In this document: positions 36,359 to 47,574 of the stretch, piece by piece | Position numbering within the stretch: the first letter of the stretch is position 1 | Layout of the letters: every line of letters begins with the position of its first letter | Assembly (NCBI GenBank): GCA_018969425.1 | Contig: JAGWYJ010000007.1 | Coordinates: forward strand, 1 to 64,000 | Direction: 5' to 3' | Length of the DNA stretch: 64,000 nt | Source of the DNA: Alphaproteobacteria bacterium | GTDB taxonomy: Bacteria; Pseudomonadota; Alphaproteobacteria; Caulobacterales; Hyphomonadaceae | Notes under the pieces: generated by a model | What the model was told of the DNA's origin: nothing | The model's database searches: none | What the model saw: only the letters and a program-made list of their open reading frames with translations | Made by a program: the position numbers and the translations under genes

Positions 36359-36862
36359 ATGACGCCGGAAAATCCAGATAAGCCCTACTGGGAGACCAAG
36401 CGCCTGTCAGAGATGACAGAGGCTGAATGGGAGGCCCTGTGCGACGGGTGCGGCAAGTGCTGTCTTGTGAAGCTGGAGGATGAGGACACGACCGAGGTCC
36501 TCTACACGGGCCTTCACTGTCGCCTTCTGGACGCTTCAACCTGTCAGTGCTCGAACTATGAGAACCGCAGGGATTATGTCCCGGACTGCATCAAGCTCAC
36601 CGCAGAGACCATTCCGGTCTATGACTGGTTGCCGAAGACCTGCGCCTACCGCTTGATTGAGGAGGGTCGTCCGCTGCCTGAATGGCACCACCTGGTGTGC
36701 GGCGACCGTGAGGAGATCCATCGTCGTGGCGTCTCCGCGAAAAACAAGACCATCAGCGAGGATGAGGTCGCCGAAGAGGACGCCCTCGACCACATCGCTC
36801 CCTGGGCCAATCGTCCGCCGTCAGCTTACCGACGCCGCAATCGGCGCACGCAGAAACGCTGA
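36359..36862 (+). CDS. YcgN family cysteine-cluster protein (UPF0260)
   Basis: A 167-residue protein of the YcgN/UPF0260 family. The cluster Cys28-x2-Cys31-x2-Cys34-Cys35 (LCDGCGKCCLVKLEDE) plus later Cys residues (HCRLLDASTCQCSNYENR, DCIKL) suggest metal binding. Function is unknown. The C-terminus is basic (RRRNRRTQKR). It likely forms a short operon with the GNAT gene. Confidence 0.93.
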   Translation: MTPENPDKPYWETKRLSEMTEAEWEALCDGCGKCCLVKLEDEDTTEVLYTGLHCRLLDASTCQCSNYENRRDYVPDCIKLTAETIPVYDWLPKTCAYRLIEEGRPLPEWHHLVCGDREEIHRRGVSAKNKTISEDEVAEEDALDHIAPWANRPPSAYRRRNRRTQKR

Positions 36863-36903
36863 CCGCGAGGTTCATCCCGTCGCCCGGCTCCCTTGCGCCG
36901 TGA

Positions 36904-39081
36904 TCACGGCTCCGCCGGAAATCCTCGATCGCGCATAAGGGCGTTGATCGAGGCGTCCCGTCCGCGAAAGGCCCGGTAAGCCTCCGTCGGATCGACGGCA
37001 TTGCGCACGGCGAAGAGGTTATCAACGAGCTTGCGCGCCATATCCTTGTCGTAGAAGCCTCCCGGCGCCTTGGCGAAAGCCTCAGCGGCGTCAGATGTGA
37101 GGACGTCCGCCCACAGATAGCCATAATAGCCGGCCGCATATCCCTCGCTTGAGAAGACATGGCCGAACTGCGTCGAGCGGTGCCGCATGGGGATCTGCGG
37201 GGGCATGCCAAGCCGGGCCAGCTCCTCGCGCTCAAAGGTCTTGGGATTGAGGCCTGTCGGATCGATCGAGTGATAGGTCATGTCCATGATTGCCGAACCG
37301 AGGAACTCGACGGTTGCAAACCCCTGGTTGAAGGTGGAGGCCTTGAGGATTCTGTCGACCAGATCCTGCGGCATGGGCTTGCCGGTCTGATGATGGCGCA
37401 GATAGCCCGAGATGACCTTGTCCGTCAGGAGCCAGCGCTCGAGCAGCTGCGACTGAAACTCCGTGTAGTCTCTGACCCCGCCATTGAGCCCGGGATAGTC
37501 GACCCTCGAGGAGAGGGCGTGAAGGGCGTGTCCGAACTCGTGGAAGAAGGTCTCCGCATCATCGAAGGAGATCAGGAGGGGCTGTCCCGGCGGAGGCTTG
37601 ACGAAATTGGAATTGTTAGACGCGAGAACGACGGTCTCTCCGTCAATCGTCGAGTGAGAGCGATAGCTCGTGGCCCAGGCGCCTGAGCGCTTGCCGACGC
37701 GTGCATACGGGTCAAGATACCAAAGGCCGATGAGCTTGCTGCTGGTCCGATCATGGACCTCCCAGACGCGCACATCGGGATGGAAGACCGCCACACGGCC
37801 TTCCGGCACAGGAGTAAACCGGAAGTTGAACAACTCCCCGGCGACGAAGAACATCGCCTCCCTTAACGCGTCGAGCTGGAGATACGCCTTCACCTCCTCG
37901 CTATCGAGCGCATAGGTCTCCTTGCGTACCTTCTCCGCGTAGTAGCGATAGTCCCAGGGCTCGATAACAGCTTTGTCCCCGCTCCGGGTGGCGAGGGTCT
38001 GCATGTCCGCCACTTCTTCGCGCACCCGTTCTTTGGCGGCAGCCCATACCGCTTTCATGAGACGCGTAGCTTCAGCGGGAGAGCGCGCCATGTTGCCCTG
38101 AAGCCGCCAGTCCGCATAGGTGCGGAAGCCAAGGAGCCCCACCCGCTCGTGCCGCAGTTGTAGGATCCGGGCGATCAGGGCGTTGTTGTCGTTATCGTCT
38201 CCATTATCCCCCCGGCTATAATAGGTTCTCCAGACCGTCTCGCGGGCCGCCCGATCGTCTGCAAATGTCAGAAACGGATCCATCGAGGACCGCGTATTGG
38301 TGATGGCGATCTCTCCCGGCCGTCCGCGGGCGTCGGCCTCCGCACGCGCCGAGGCGACAAAGGAACCGGGAAGGCCGCCGGCCCGGTCCGCGGACAGAAA
38401 CGTCACATACTTTTCCTCGTCCGCGAGCAGATTATTGGCGAAGCGTGTATGGAGGCCCGCCAGCTCCTGATTGATCTCGGCATGACGGCGCTTGCCGTCC
38501 TCGTTGAGCGCGGCCCCATTGAGAGCAAAACGCTCATGGGTGAGCTTTAGCAGTCGCGTCTGCTGCGGTGTGAGACTGAGGCGCGAGGAAGCGGACTGCA
38601 GGCGATCGATCCGGGCGAAGAGGGCCGCGTTCTGAATGATCTTTGAATTATAGGCGGACAGGCGGGGCGCGATCTCTCTCTGAATCGCCCGGAACTCGGG
38701 GGATGAGAGGTTCGAAGACCAGATGCCGTAATAGGTCATCGCCCGGTCGAGGGGAGCGCCAGCCCGTTCCATGGCCTCGATGGTGTTGGCGAAGGTTGGG
38801 GCTTCAGGATTAGAGGCGATCTGATCGATCTCGGCGAGATGGGCCGCCATGCCGGCCTCAAGGGCCTCCCTCAGGTCAGCCAGAGACATCTTGTCGAATG
38901 CCGGCGTGCCTCCGTAGGAGCCCGTCCATTCGGCCAGTAACGGATTGGTTTGGAGGGCTTCGCGTGTCGCCGCATCCGCAATGGGCGAGGGCGCTGCGGC
39001 TGGCGCAGGACTTTGCACACACGCCCCGAGCCATGCGGCGGTGAAGAGCAGGGCGAGAGCGTGGCGGACAGGAGTGATCAT
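36904..39081 (-). CDS. M3 family metallopeptidase (Dcp-like), lipoprotein
   Basis: A 725-residue zinc peptidase of the M3 family, close to peptidyl-dipeptidase Dcp/oligopeptidase A. The zinc motif HEFGH is at 514-518 in FFHEFGHALHALSS. The signal MITPVRHALALLFTAAWLGAC has a lipobox ending in Cys21, so it should be a periplasm-facing lipoprotein, whereas E. coli Dcp and OpdA are soluble. It degrades oligopeptides, perhaps working with oligopeptidase B (ptrB) in the periplasm. Confidence 0.93.
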   Translation of the reverse strand: MITPVRHALALLFTAAWLGACVQSPAPAAAPSPIADAATREALQTNPLLAEWTGSYGGTPAFDKMSLADLREALEAGMAAHLAEIDQIASNPEAPTFANTIEAMERAGAPLDRAMTYYGIWSSNLSSPEFRAIQREIAPRLSAYNSKIIQNAALFARIDRLQSASSRLSLTPQQTRLLKLTHERFALNGAALNEDGKRRHAEINQELAGLHTRFANNLLADEEKYVTFLSADRAGGLPGSFVASARAEADARGRPGEIAITNTRSSMDPFLTFADDRAARETVWRTYYSRGDNGDDNDNNALIARILQLRHERVGLLGFRTYADWRLQGNMARSPAEATRLMKAVWAAAKERVREEVADMQTLATRSGDKAVIEPWDYRYYAEKVRKETYALDSEEVKAYLQLDALREAMFFVAGELFNFRFTPVPEGRVAVFHPDVRVWEVHDRTSSKLIGLWYLDPYARVGKRSGAWATSYRSHSTIDGETVVLASNNSNFVKPPPGQPLLISFDDAETFFHEFGHALHALSSRVDYPGLNGGVRDYTEFQSQLLERWLLTDKVISGYLRHHQTGKPMPQDLVDRILKASTFNQGFATVEFLGSAIMDMTYHSIDPTGLNPKTFEREELARLGMPPQIPMRHRSTQFGHVFSSEGYAAGYYGYLWADVLTSDAAEAFAKAPGGFYDKDMARKLVDNLFAVRNAVDPTEAYRAFRGRDASINALMRDRGFPAEP

Positions 39082-39307
39082 GAGGCGCTCCGAAGGACAG
39101 ATCAGTCTAGGCCTGATGTCTCACGCGGGGATCGTTGTCGGCAAGACCGGAGCGGGGTGGTATCGCGTTTAGGGATGACATTCAGCTCCTGTGGAATGCG
39201 CGCCTGTGTTCAGATCTCCGATGCAGCTCGAAGCTCGCTATTGTGAGGAGGTCCGGATAGTGTTCTCGACCCCAGCCCACCGCTATGTCGCACGGAGAGT
39301 GAGAAAG

Positions 39308-39841
39308 ATGCGTTCCCTCACCATCAGCCTTTGTCGGGCGGCCGTCCTCGCCGTGTGCCTCGGAGCAGGACCTGCCCTGGCCCTGCCGCCCCCGCCATCC
39401 GTGCGGCTTGTCGTGGTGGACGATTTCGACGGCGATGGCGGAACCGCCGCATCGACCCGACGTCTCCTGGAGGCTCTTCAGTATCTGGGGCCAGTTCCGG
39501 GCGGATCGCTGAACCTCCAGTTTCTCGATGCGGCCTCGGAAGCTGAGACCTGTCGTCCGGCCTCTGGTCCGGCTGCGCGGGCCTGTTTGAGAGATCTTTC
39601 GAAACGCTTGCGATCCGCTTCGGGCCAGGGGCCTGTTATTGTCATCGAAGCAAAAGGTGAGGATCGAGGCGGGATGTCTTGGTCGTGCGTGGGGTCAGCC
39701 CTTCCATCGGACGCGGCCGAGCCGGACCCGGCGCGTCTGTCGCCCGGTCTCTGGGGGGATGATCGGAGTGCGGAGTTTCTGGCCGATCGCAGGCTGGCTC
39801 AAGAGTGCATTATCAGGGCGGCATCCGCCAGCGGCTGGTAA
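39308..39841 (+). CDS. Secreted protein of unknown function
   Basis: A 177-residue protein with a cleavable Sec signal (MRSLTISLCRAAVLAVCLGAGPALA, cleavage near 25-26). The mature part begins LPPPPSVRLVVVDDFDGDGG and has VPGGSLNLQFLDAASEAETC, GPVIVIEAKGEDRGGMSW and several Cys (residues about 120, 130, 160, 210 in the longer frame) that could pair. GGAGA eight bases upstream supports the start. Family not recognised. It lies tail to tail with another unknown exported protein. Confidence 0.7.
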   Translation: MRSLTISLCRAAVLAVCLGAGPALALPPPPSVRLVVVDDFDGDGGTAASTRRLLEALQYLGPVPGGSLNLQFLDAASEAETCRPASGPAARACLRDLSKRLRSASGQGPVIVIEAKGEDRGGMSWSCVGSALPSDAAEPDPARLSPGLWGDDRSAEFLADRRLAQECIIRAASASGW

Positions 39842-39893
39842 GACCGGTCGAAGGCGTCTCGCGCCCGAGCAACCTCGTCTCGGTCAGGCCTCC

Positions 39894-40538
39894 TCAGTCA
39901 GCAATCGAACGCTCAGAGAGATACGCCCCACGCGCCAGATCGAGAACCCTCTGTTCAAATCCATCCATCAGTCCTGAAAGAGCGTCATCTTCGGGGCGGC
40001 GTGCGCCGGTCACTCTGTCGAGGAGTGAGGCGGGAGCCGCGTCGGTGCGCAGCGAGAGGAGCGGGGCGCCCCCATCGACGTGGAGGAGGTGAGCCTCGCC
40101 AGTGGCGGGATCATAAGGTCCGTGCTCCGAGCGGAGGCTTGCGAACATCCGTGAGAGCCCATTGCCTGCGGCCTCATAGGAGCGACGTCCGCTGAGGGTG
40201 CCATAGAGCAGGACGCGGTCGAAACCCGCCTCGAGCGCAAGGGCTCGGGCGGCCAGGGCGCACGAAGCGCCCGAATCAGTTTCCGGCGCCTTGATCCCGA
40301 GCCTGTTGCCAGGCTGGATCGGACGGATCTCCTCGATCAGTCCCCCAAGTCGGCCCTGAAGCGCTCGCCAAAGGCTCTGTTCGTGCGAGGAGATGAACAC
40401 GAAGCCCTGAGTGTCCATGCGCATATAGGCGAGGCGCAGGGGAAGTCGAAGACGACTTTCGGCCCATGCCGGACGCTGCGTCAGGCACAGTGCGATAAGC
40501 CCGAAGGCGGCGCGCCGGGAAAGAATGGGCGAAGTCAC
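39894..40538 (-). CDS. Exported protein of unknown function
   Basis: A 214-residue protein with an export signal (TSPILSRRAAFGLIALCLTQRPAWA, Arg-Arg near the start, possible Tat or Sec). The mature region includes CALAARALALEAGFDRVLLYGTLSGRRSYEA and GEAHLLHVDGGAPLLSL. The start GTG at 40538 has AGGGA nine bases upstream; the frame is open 16 codons further back at another GTG without a site. I do not recognise the family. It diverges from ruvC. Confidence 0.68.
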   Translation of the reverse strand: MTSPILSRRAAFGLIALCLTQRPAWAESRLRLPLRLAYMRMDTQGFVFISSHEQSLWRALQGRLGGLIEEIRPIQPGNRLGIKAPETDSGASCALAARALALEAGFDRVLLYGTLSGRRSYEAAGNGLSRMFASLRSEHGPYDPATGEAHLLHVDGGAPLLSLRTDAAPASLLDRVTGARRPEDDALSGLMDGFEQRVLDLARGAYLSERSIAD

Positions 40539-40654
40539 GAACGCGGATCCCTGAAGGCAGTCTTCATTTGCGCCTGAAGAGTCCACCGGGGAGGGTTTCC
40601 GACTTGTTAACGCTTGGAGCGTTCACATATCGTTCGGCCGGAGGCGAGGCGCAC

Positions 40655-41158
40655 ATGGACACACCGATTCGCCTTTTGGGCGTCGACCCGGGCCTTCGCC
40701 GGACCGGATGGGGGGTCATCGAGGTGTCTGGTCCTCGACTGGTCTGGGTCGCCCACGGGGTTGTGGCGCCGGAAGCGGACGCCCCCATGGCCGAGCGCCT
40801 CGCGCAGCTCGCCGCAGGGGTGCGTGCGGTGATACTCGATCACAAGCCGGATGAGGCGGCGGTTGAAGAGACCTTCGTCAATATGAACCCGAAATCGACC
40901 CTTCTGCTGGGGCAGGCGAGGGGCGTGGCCCTGGCGACGCTCGCCGCTGCAGGTCTGCCCGTCGCCGAGTTCTCGGCGCGAACGGTCAAGCAGTCCGTGG
41001 TTGGCTCGGGCGGGGCCGACAAGACCCAGGTCGCGTTCATGATCCGGCGGCTTCTTCCGAGGGCCGGCGAGGTGTCCGCCGACGCCGCCGACGCCCTGGC
41101 GGTGGCGATATGCGGGGCGCACCATCGAACGCCGTCCCAAATGCGTCTGAAGGCCTGA
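40655..41158 (+). CDS. ruvC: Holliday junction resolvase RuvC
   Basis: A 167-residue endonuclease that cuts Holliday junctions made by RuvAB. The acidic site is visible as Asp11 (LLGVDPGLRRTGWGVIE), Glu71 (VEETFVN) and the final pair in SADAADALAVAICGAHH. GGAGGCGAGG at 40640-40649 fixes the start; the open frame continues 29 codons upstream without family sequence. ruvA follows after nine bases. Confidence 0.96.
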   Translation: MDTPIRLLGVDPGLRRTGWGVIEVSGPRLVWVAHGVVAPEADAPMAERLAQLAAGVRAVILDHKPDEAAVEETFVNMNPKSTLLLGQARGVALATLAAAGLPVAEFSARTVKQSVVGSGGADKTQVAFMIRRLLPRAGEVSADAADALAVAICGAHHRTPSQMRLKA

Positions 41159-41167
41159 GAGGCGGAC

Positions 41168-41797
41168 ATGATCGGAAGCTTGAGAGGTCGTGTGGCGGCC
41201 GTCGGGGAGGCTCAGGCCCTCATCGACGTGCAGGGCGTCGGCTATGTCGTGCACGCAGGCGCCCGCACGCTTCAGCGACTGCGTCCCGGGGAACCCGCCG
41301 AGCTTTTCGTCGAGACGCAGATGTCCGAAAGCGCGATTCGGCTTTACGGCTTCATCGATCCTCTGGAGCGCGCCTGGTTCGCGCGCCTTCAGGACGCGCC
41401 GGGCGTTGGGGCAAAGATTGCGCTCGCCATTCTCGATACTCTCGCTACGCCGCAACTCATGGATGCAATCACTCTGGGCGATGTCACAGCGATCACCCGC
41501 GCCCACGGCGTTGGAAAGAAGCTTGCTGAACGCATCGTCACCGAGTTCAAGGGAAAGCCGGCGCCGACGGGGTTTTTCGCTGTTCGAACTGCCGGCGACG
41601 CGCCGGATGCGCCCTCCGCATCTGCGATCGCCTCCTCGGGCGCCCGTTCGGACGCAGTCTCCGCCCTGGTCAATCTTGGCTATCCGCAAGCGGACGCGGT
41701 TCGCGCGATCGCCCTTGCGGGACGTGAGCTGGGGGAGGAGGCCGCAGCCTCTGCGCTCATCCGCGCCGGCCTCAAGGCTCTCGCACCGTCCGCTTAA
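41168..41797 (+). CDS. ruvA: Holliday junction branch-migration protein RuvA
   Basis: RuvA (209 aa) binds four-way junctions and guides RuvB. Domain I begins MIGSLRGRVAAVGEAQALIDVQGVGYVVH. Helix-hairpin-helix parts are LQDAPGVGAKIALAIL and AHGVGKKLAERIV. The C-terminal domain III (SALVNLGYPQADAVRAI) contacts RuvB. It overlaps the convergent DUF445 gene by four bases, and ruvB lies beyond that gene. Confidence 0.97.
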   Translation: MIGSLRGRVAAVGEAQALIDVQGVGYVVHAGARTLQRLRPGEPAELFVETQMSESAIRLYGFIDPLERAWFARLQDAPGVGAKIALAILDTLATPQLMDAITLGDVTAITRAHGVGKKLAERIVTEFKGKPAPTGFFAVRTAGDAPDAPSASAIASSGARSDAVSALVNLGYPQADAVRAIALAGRELGEEAAASALIRAGLKALAPSA

Positions 41798-43044
41798 AGA
41801 TGATCGAGGAGGTCGCCCCCGGCGTGCAGGGCGAGGCCGATCAGACCGCCTATCACCGTACCGTTGATCCGTATGAACTGGAGGTCGCGACCGACATGCG
41901 CCTCGAGGGTATCGGCGAGCGTTCGGGCGTCCCAGTCACGGATCGTGTGGGAGATGAACGCAGCGACATCGTCGCCATGTCGGCGCGCGAAATCGCTGAT
42001 CATCGGGCGCAGGCGACGATTGATCGTGTCGCGCATGGCCTGTTGTTCAAGAAGGTCGTAGGCGAGCCCGCGCAGGAGACCCTCGATGAAGCTGCGAATG
42101 CGACTGTCGGCGGCCAGGCAGTCGCGGCGAATAGCCGACCGCGCCTCGATCCATCCGGTCTCGAGGCTCGATGCGACCTCAGGGTGGGCCATCGCCTCGC
42201 GGAGCCAGGTCTCGAGACGTGTCTGAAGGAGAGGATCCTGTCTCAGGTCGGCGGCGAACCGGCTCGCCATAAGGCCGATTCGATCGCGCACCGGATGGGC
42301 GGGATCGCGGGCGATGTCTCCCAGAAGGTCTTCAAGGGCGAGGACGAGCGCATCGGCCGCGCGGTGGTCGAGACGGATGAGCCGCCAGACCCACCCGGTC
42401 CGCTCGCGGACCTTTGAGCGGATAAGCTCCCCCTGTTCCTCCAGAAGCCGGAAGCCCTCTGCGGCAAGGGCGTCGAGGAGGGCCTGATGACGACCCTGCC
42501 GGATGAGGCTCTCGAGGATCGAGGCGAGCAGAGGCGCCAGACGGCCTCCGCGCGCCGCCTCTTCGACCTGCTCGCGAAGAAAGCGCGCCGCTTCCTCCTC
42601 CTCAAGGGTCTCGAGCAGGCCGGGGATGAGAGAGGTGAGGCCCGCGGCCAGCGCAGAGGCCTGAGACGGGACATTGAGCCATCGGGCGGCCGCCTCGCTC
42701 AGGTCAGCCGTTTCGAGGCGCCGTGAGACGAGCTGAGGTTCAAGAAAGTGATCGCGGATAAACGCGCCCACCGCGTCAGCGATGCGGCCCTGATGGCGGG
42801 GAATGACGCCTGTATGCGGGATGGGCAGACCGAAGGGTTGTCGAAAGATCGCGGTGACCGCAAACCAGTCGGCGAGCCCCCCGATCATTGCCGCCTCGGC
42901 GAAGGCCCGCACATATCCCCACCCTCCGTCCGGCGGGGCGAAAAGGTGCGTTCCGACATAGAGGGCGGTCATTGCGAGCAGCAGTCCTCCAGCGGTTCTG
43001 CGCATAGCGGACAGGGAGCTCGGATCGCGTCGGGATCTGGACAT
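41794..43044 (-). CDS. DUF445 family membrane protein
   Basis: A 416-residue inner-membrane protein of the DUF445 family (YjiN-like). N-terminal hydrophobic segment GGLLLAMTALYVGTHLF is followed by GYVRAFAEAAMIGGLADWFAVTAIFRQPFGLPIPHTGVIP, the family hallmark. A long helical middle and a C-terminal segment NGTVIGGLIGLALHAGG complete it. Function unknown. It runs antisense between ruvA and ruvB. Confidence 0.93.
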   Translation of the reverse strand: MSRSRRDPSSLSAMRRTAGGLLLAMTALYVGTHLFAPPDGGWGYVRAFAEAAMIGGLADWFAVTAIFRQPFGLPIPHTGVIPRHQGRIADAVGAFIRDHFLEPQLVSRRLETADLSEAAARWLNVPSQASALAAGLTSLIPGLLETLEEEEAARFLREQVEEAARGGRLAPLLASILESLIRQGRHQALLDALAAEGFRLLEEQGELIRSKVRERTGWVWRLIRLDHRAADALVLALEDLLGDIARDPAHPVRDRIGLMASRFAADLRQDPLLQTRLETWLREAMAHPEVASSLETGWIEARSAIRRDCLAADSRIRSFIEGLLRGLAYDLLEQQAMRDTINRRLRPMISDFARRHGDDVAAFISHTIRDWDARTLADTLEAHVGRDLQFIRINGTVIGGLIGLALHAGGDLLDHL

Positions 43045-43256
43045 CCGGCGGGGCCTTCTCGCTCCGTTGGCGACGGGGGCCGGCCCGCAGGGCGGTCGCC
43101 TGGGATCGCCTTTTTAAGAGCTCAGTGTGAGGGGGTGAGATTGTCGGGTCAATCCAATGAGGCCTACCGTTCCTCAGCTGATCATGCGTAAAGATCAAAG
43201 GCATGCGCGCCGCGTGAGAGGCCTCATCGACGGGCCCATCAGGCAGGGAGACGGTC

Positions 43257-43535
43257 ATGAACGCAGGGCTCATCGAAGCTGTGGGCGCCGTTGCCGCGGT
43301 TCTCACAACGCTGTCCTTTCTTCCTCAGACCGTCAGGGTCCTGCGCACGCGCGACACCGCGGCGATCTCCCTGACGATGTACGCCATGTTCACCCTGGGC
43401 CTTTGCCTGTGGGGGATTTATGGCGTTCTGACCCGCCAGTGGCCGGTTATCCTCGCCAACCTGTTCACTCTGGCGTTCGCTTTGATCATTCTGGGCATGA
43501 AGATTCGCGAGGTTCTGTCGCGCAAATCCGACTGA
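43257..43535 (+). CDS. SemiSWEET sugar transporter
   Basis: A 92-residue membrane protein with three helices (about 5-22, 38-58, 66-85) and the PQ motif [14 protein letters not shown] in the first. SemiSWEETs form dimers and carry small sugars down their gradients. The second helix ends [19 protein letters not shown] precedes the ATG. It sits between DUF445 and ruvB and may share transcription with ruvB. Confidence 0.9.
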   Translation: MNAGLIEAVGAVAAVLTTLSFLPQTVRVLRTRDTAAISLTMYAMFTLGLCLWGIYGVLTRQWPVILANLFTLAFALIILGMKIREVLSRKSD

Positions 43536-43608
43536 TCGAAGGCGGCGGAGGAGGAGCGACGTTCTTCACCTGTTCCCTTTTCGGGGAAATCAGGGCAGGA
43601 AGGTCGCC

Positions 43609-44643
43609 ATGGCGAGAGACGGCGGCATCACGGATCCTGAGCGTCAGCCCGGCGAGGCGCCGGATCGCGCCTTGCGCCCTCTGGCCTTCGACGACTTCAC
43701 CGGGCAGGCGGCGGCGAAGGCCAATCTTCGTGTCTTCGTGGAGGCGGCTCGCCGCCGCGGTGATGCGCTTGATCATGTCCTTCTCTTCGGTCCGCCCGGG
43801 CTCGGTAAGACGACTCTCGCTCAGATTCTTGCCCGGGAAATGGGGGTTGGATTTCGTTCAACCTCCGGTCCCGTCATCGCGCGGGCTGGCGACCTAGCGG
43901 CGCTCCTGACCAATCTCGAGGCGCGCGACGTCCTGTTTATCGACGAGATCCATCGCCTGCCGCCTCAGGTCGAAGAGATCCTTTATCCCGCAATGGAAGA
44001 TCATGCTCTGGACCTCATCATCGGAGAGGGCCCTTCGGCGCGATCAGTGAAGATCGATCTGCCGCCCTTCACGCTCGTGGGGGCGACGACGCGGGCGGGT
44101 CTTCTCTCGACGCCGCTGCGTGATCGGTTCGGCATTCCTGTGCGCCTGGAGTTCTATACCCGCGAGGAGCTCGCTGGCATTTTGCATCGTGCCGGGGTCA
44201 AAATGGGTGCGGACATCGCCATGGACGGCGCCGAAGAGATCGCTGGACGCTCACGCGGGACCCCGCGAATTGCAGTCCGTCTGCTGAGACGGGTGCGCGA
44301 CTTCTGCGAGGCGGAGGGTGCGCGCATTACGCGCAGCGCGGCGAGCCGGGCGCTGATGCGCCTTGAGGTCGAGGAGGATGGTCTTGATGCGCTCGACCGC
44401 CGCTACCTGACTGCGCTCGTCAAGACCTACGGCGGCGGTCCGGTCGGCGCCGACACGCTTGCAGCTGCTCTCTCCGAGGCCCGGGACGCCATCGAAGAGG
44501 TGATCGAACCTTACCTGATGCAGCAGGGCTTTGTGATTAGAACGCCGCGAGGTCGAATGGCCTCCGCTCGCGCCTGGGAGAGGTTGGGAGTCCGACCGCC
44601 TCCCTCTCCGGAGACGCCGGCGGCGAATGAGGAGGGCGACTGA
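43609..44643 (+). CDS. ruvB: Holliday junction helicase RuvB
   Basis: A 344-residue AAA+ motor driving branch migration with RuvA. Walker A is [11 protein letters not shown] near 62-72, Walker [12 protein letters not shown], sensor 1 [20 protein letters not shown], and the C-terminal winged helix [21 protein letters not shown] precedes the ATG. It is separated from ruvCA by two unrelated genes but remains on the same strand. Confidence 0.97.
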   Translation: MARDGGITDPERQPGEAPDRALRPLAFDDFTGQAAAKANLRVFVEAARRRGDALDHVLLFGPPGLGKTTLAQILAREMGVGFRSTSGPVIARAGDLAALLTNLEARDVLFIDEIHRLPPQVEEILYPAMEDHALDLIIGEGPSARSVKIDLPPFTLVGATTRAGLLSTPLRDRFGIPVRLEFYTREELAGILHRAGVKMGADIAMDGAEEIAGRSRGTPRIAVRLLRRVRDFCEAEGARITRSAASRALMRLEVEEDGLDALDRRYLTALVKTYGGGPVGADTLAAALSEARDAIEEVIEPYLMQQGFVIRTPRGRMASARAWERLGVRPPPSPETPAANEEGD

Positions 44644-44653
44644 CGGGCGGTTC

Positions 44654-45568
44654 TCAGGGACGAGCGCCTTGTCCTGCGTTCTGAGTGCGCCTTTCAAGCT
44701 CGCGCTCGAAGTCCGCTTCCTGCTGGGCGATGAAGGCCGGGAACGCGTTCCGGTCGATGAACGGGTTCGAGCTTGGCGACCGGGAGAGAGCGGCGCGCTT
44801 GGCCGTCATGTCGAAGAACTCGGGATGCGGAGCGAGGAATACGTCGACCTTGAGGCTCGAGACCGTCCGAAAGGTTCGGCGATAGTCCTCGACAATGCCG
44901 GGATATTGCAGCGGCGGAGTGATGCGGTTGGCCGCCACACTCGCTGAGCAGAACACAAGGACGTTCAGCTCCGACCCCTGTTCTGTGGTCCGCATCTCCC
45001 ATGAGGTGCAGCCGGGAGAGTGTCCGGGGGTGTGGCGCGCGGTGAGCGCAAGGTCTCCGAGCCGGACAACATCCCCGTCGCGCACGGTCTGATCTACCTT
45101 GACTGGAGGGGCGCCGAGCGCCTTCACCATTTCGCTGCCGGCGTAAAATCCGCCTTCCAGCGCGCTTCGATCCGCAGCATGAGCAATCAGTTTGGCGCCC
45201 GTGGCGGCCTTCAGCTGGGCCAGCCCGCCGGAGTGATCGAAATGCGCGTGACTGTTAAGGAGGATCTTGACGTCAGATAGCCTGAACCCAAGGGCGGTGA
45301 TTGACGCTTCGATCTGGGAGGCGGACTCAGGCAGCGCTCCGTCCAGCAGGACATGGCCGTCCTTCGAGGTGAAGAGATAGGCGCCAAGTCCTTCAGTGCC
45401 GACATAATAGATCCCCTCGAGGATCTTGAACGGGGATGTGGGCGTATTCCAGCGCTCCCGTTGGGACTGTGCGACGGCTGGAGACGCCATGAGGCCTGCA
45501 GCGGTAAGGGCCGCCGCCGCCGCGCGCAGCCACAGCCCTTTTCCTGCAAGGCTCAGCTTTCCAGACAC
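44654..45568 (-). CDS. Subclass B3 metallo-beta-lactamase
   Basis: A 304-residue secreted zinc hydrolase. Metal residues are present: His107-x-His109-x-Asp111-His112 in NSHAHFDHSGG, His183 in HTPGHSPGCTSW and His248 in LAPHPEFFDM. HTPGHSPGCTSW, LLNSHAHFDHSGG and AATGAKLIAHAADR are the B3 (Caulobacter Mbl1/THIN-B-like) pattern. A Sec signal ends ASPAVAQ. The start is GTG at 45568. It lies four bases after ftsH on the same strand and is probably co-transcribed. Activity on beta-lactams is expected from the family but not shown. Confidence 0.88.
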   Translation of the reverse strand: MSGKLSLAGKGLWLRAAAAALTAAGLMASPAVAQSQRERWNTPTSPFKILEGIYYVGTEGLGAYLFTSKDGHVLLDGALPESASQIEASITALGFRLSDVKILLNSHAHFDHSGGLAQLKAATGAKLIAHAADRSALEGGFYAGSEMVKALGAPPVKVDQTVRDGDVVRLGDLALTARHTPGHSPGCTSWEMRTTEQGSELNVLVFCSASVAANRITPPLQYPGIVEDYRRTFRTVSSLKVDVFLAPHPEFFDMTAKRAALSRSPSSNPFIDRNAFPAFIAQQEADFERELERRTQNAGQGARP

Positions 45569-45572
45569 CGCT

Positions 45573-47492
<1,920 letters not shown>

Positions 47493-47574
47493 CTTTCAGC
47501 AGGAGACCAGAGTGACAACATAAGAGACATCATCCGGGAAAACGAGTGCGGAAGCATTAAGTCGCGCCCACATG

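Noticed and set aside
43085-43117. Terminator before the SemiSWEET gene
   Set aside because: TTTTT follows GATCGCC, but the stem is only about four pairs with a long loop.
44654-45568. Metallo-beta-lactamase as an acquired resistance island
   Set aside because: No transposase, integron, repeats or composition shift surround it. It fits a resident gene.
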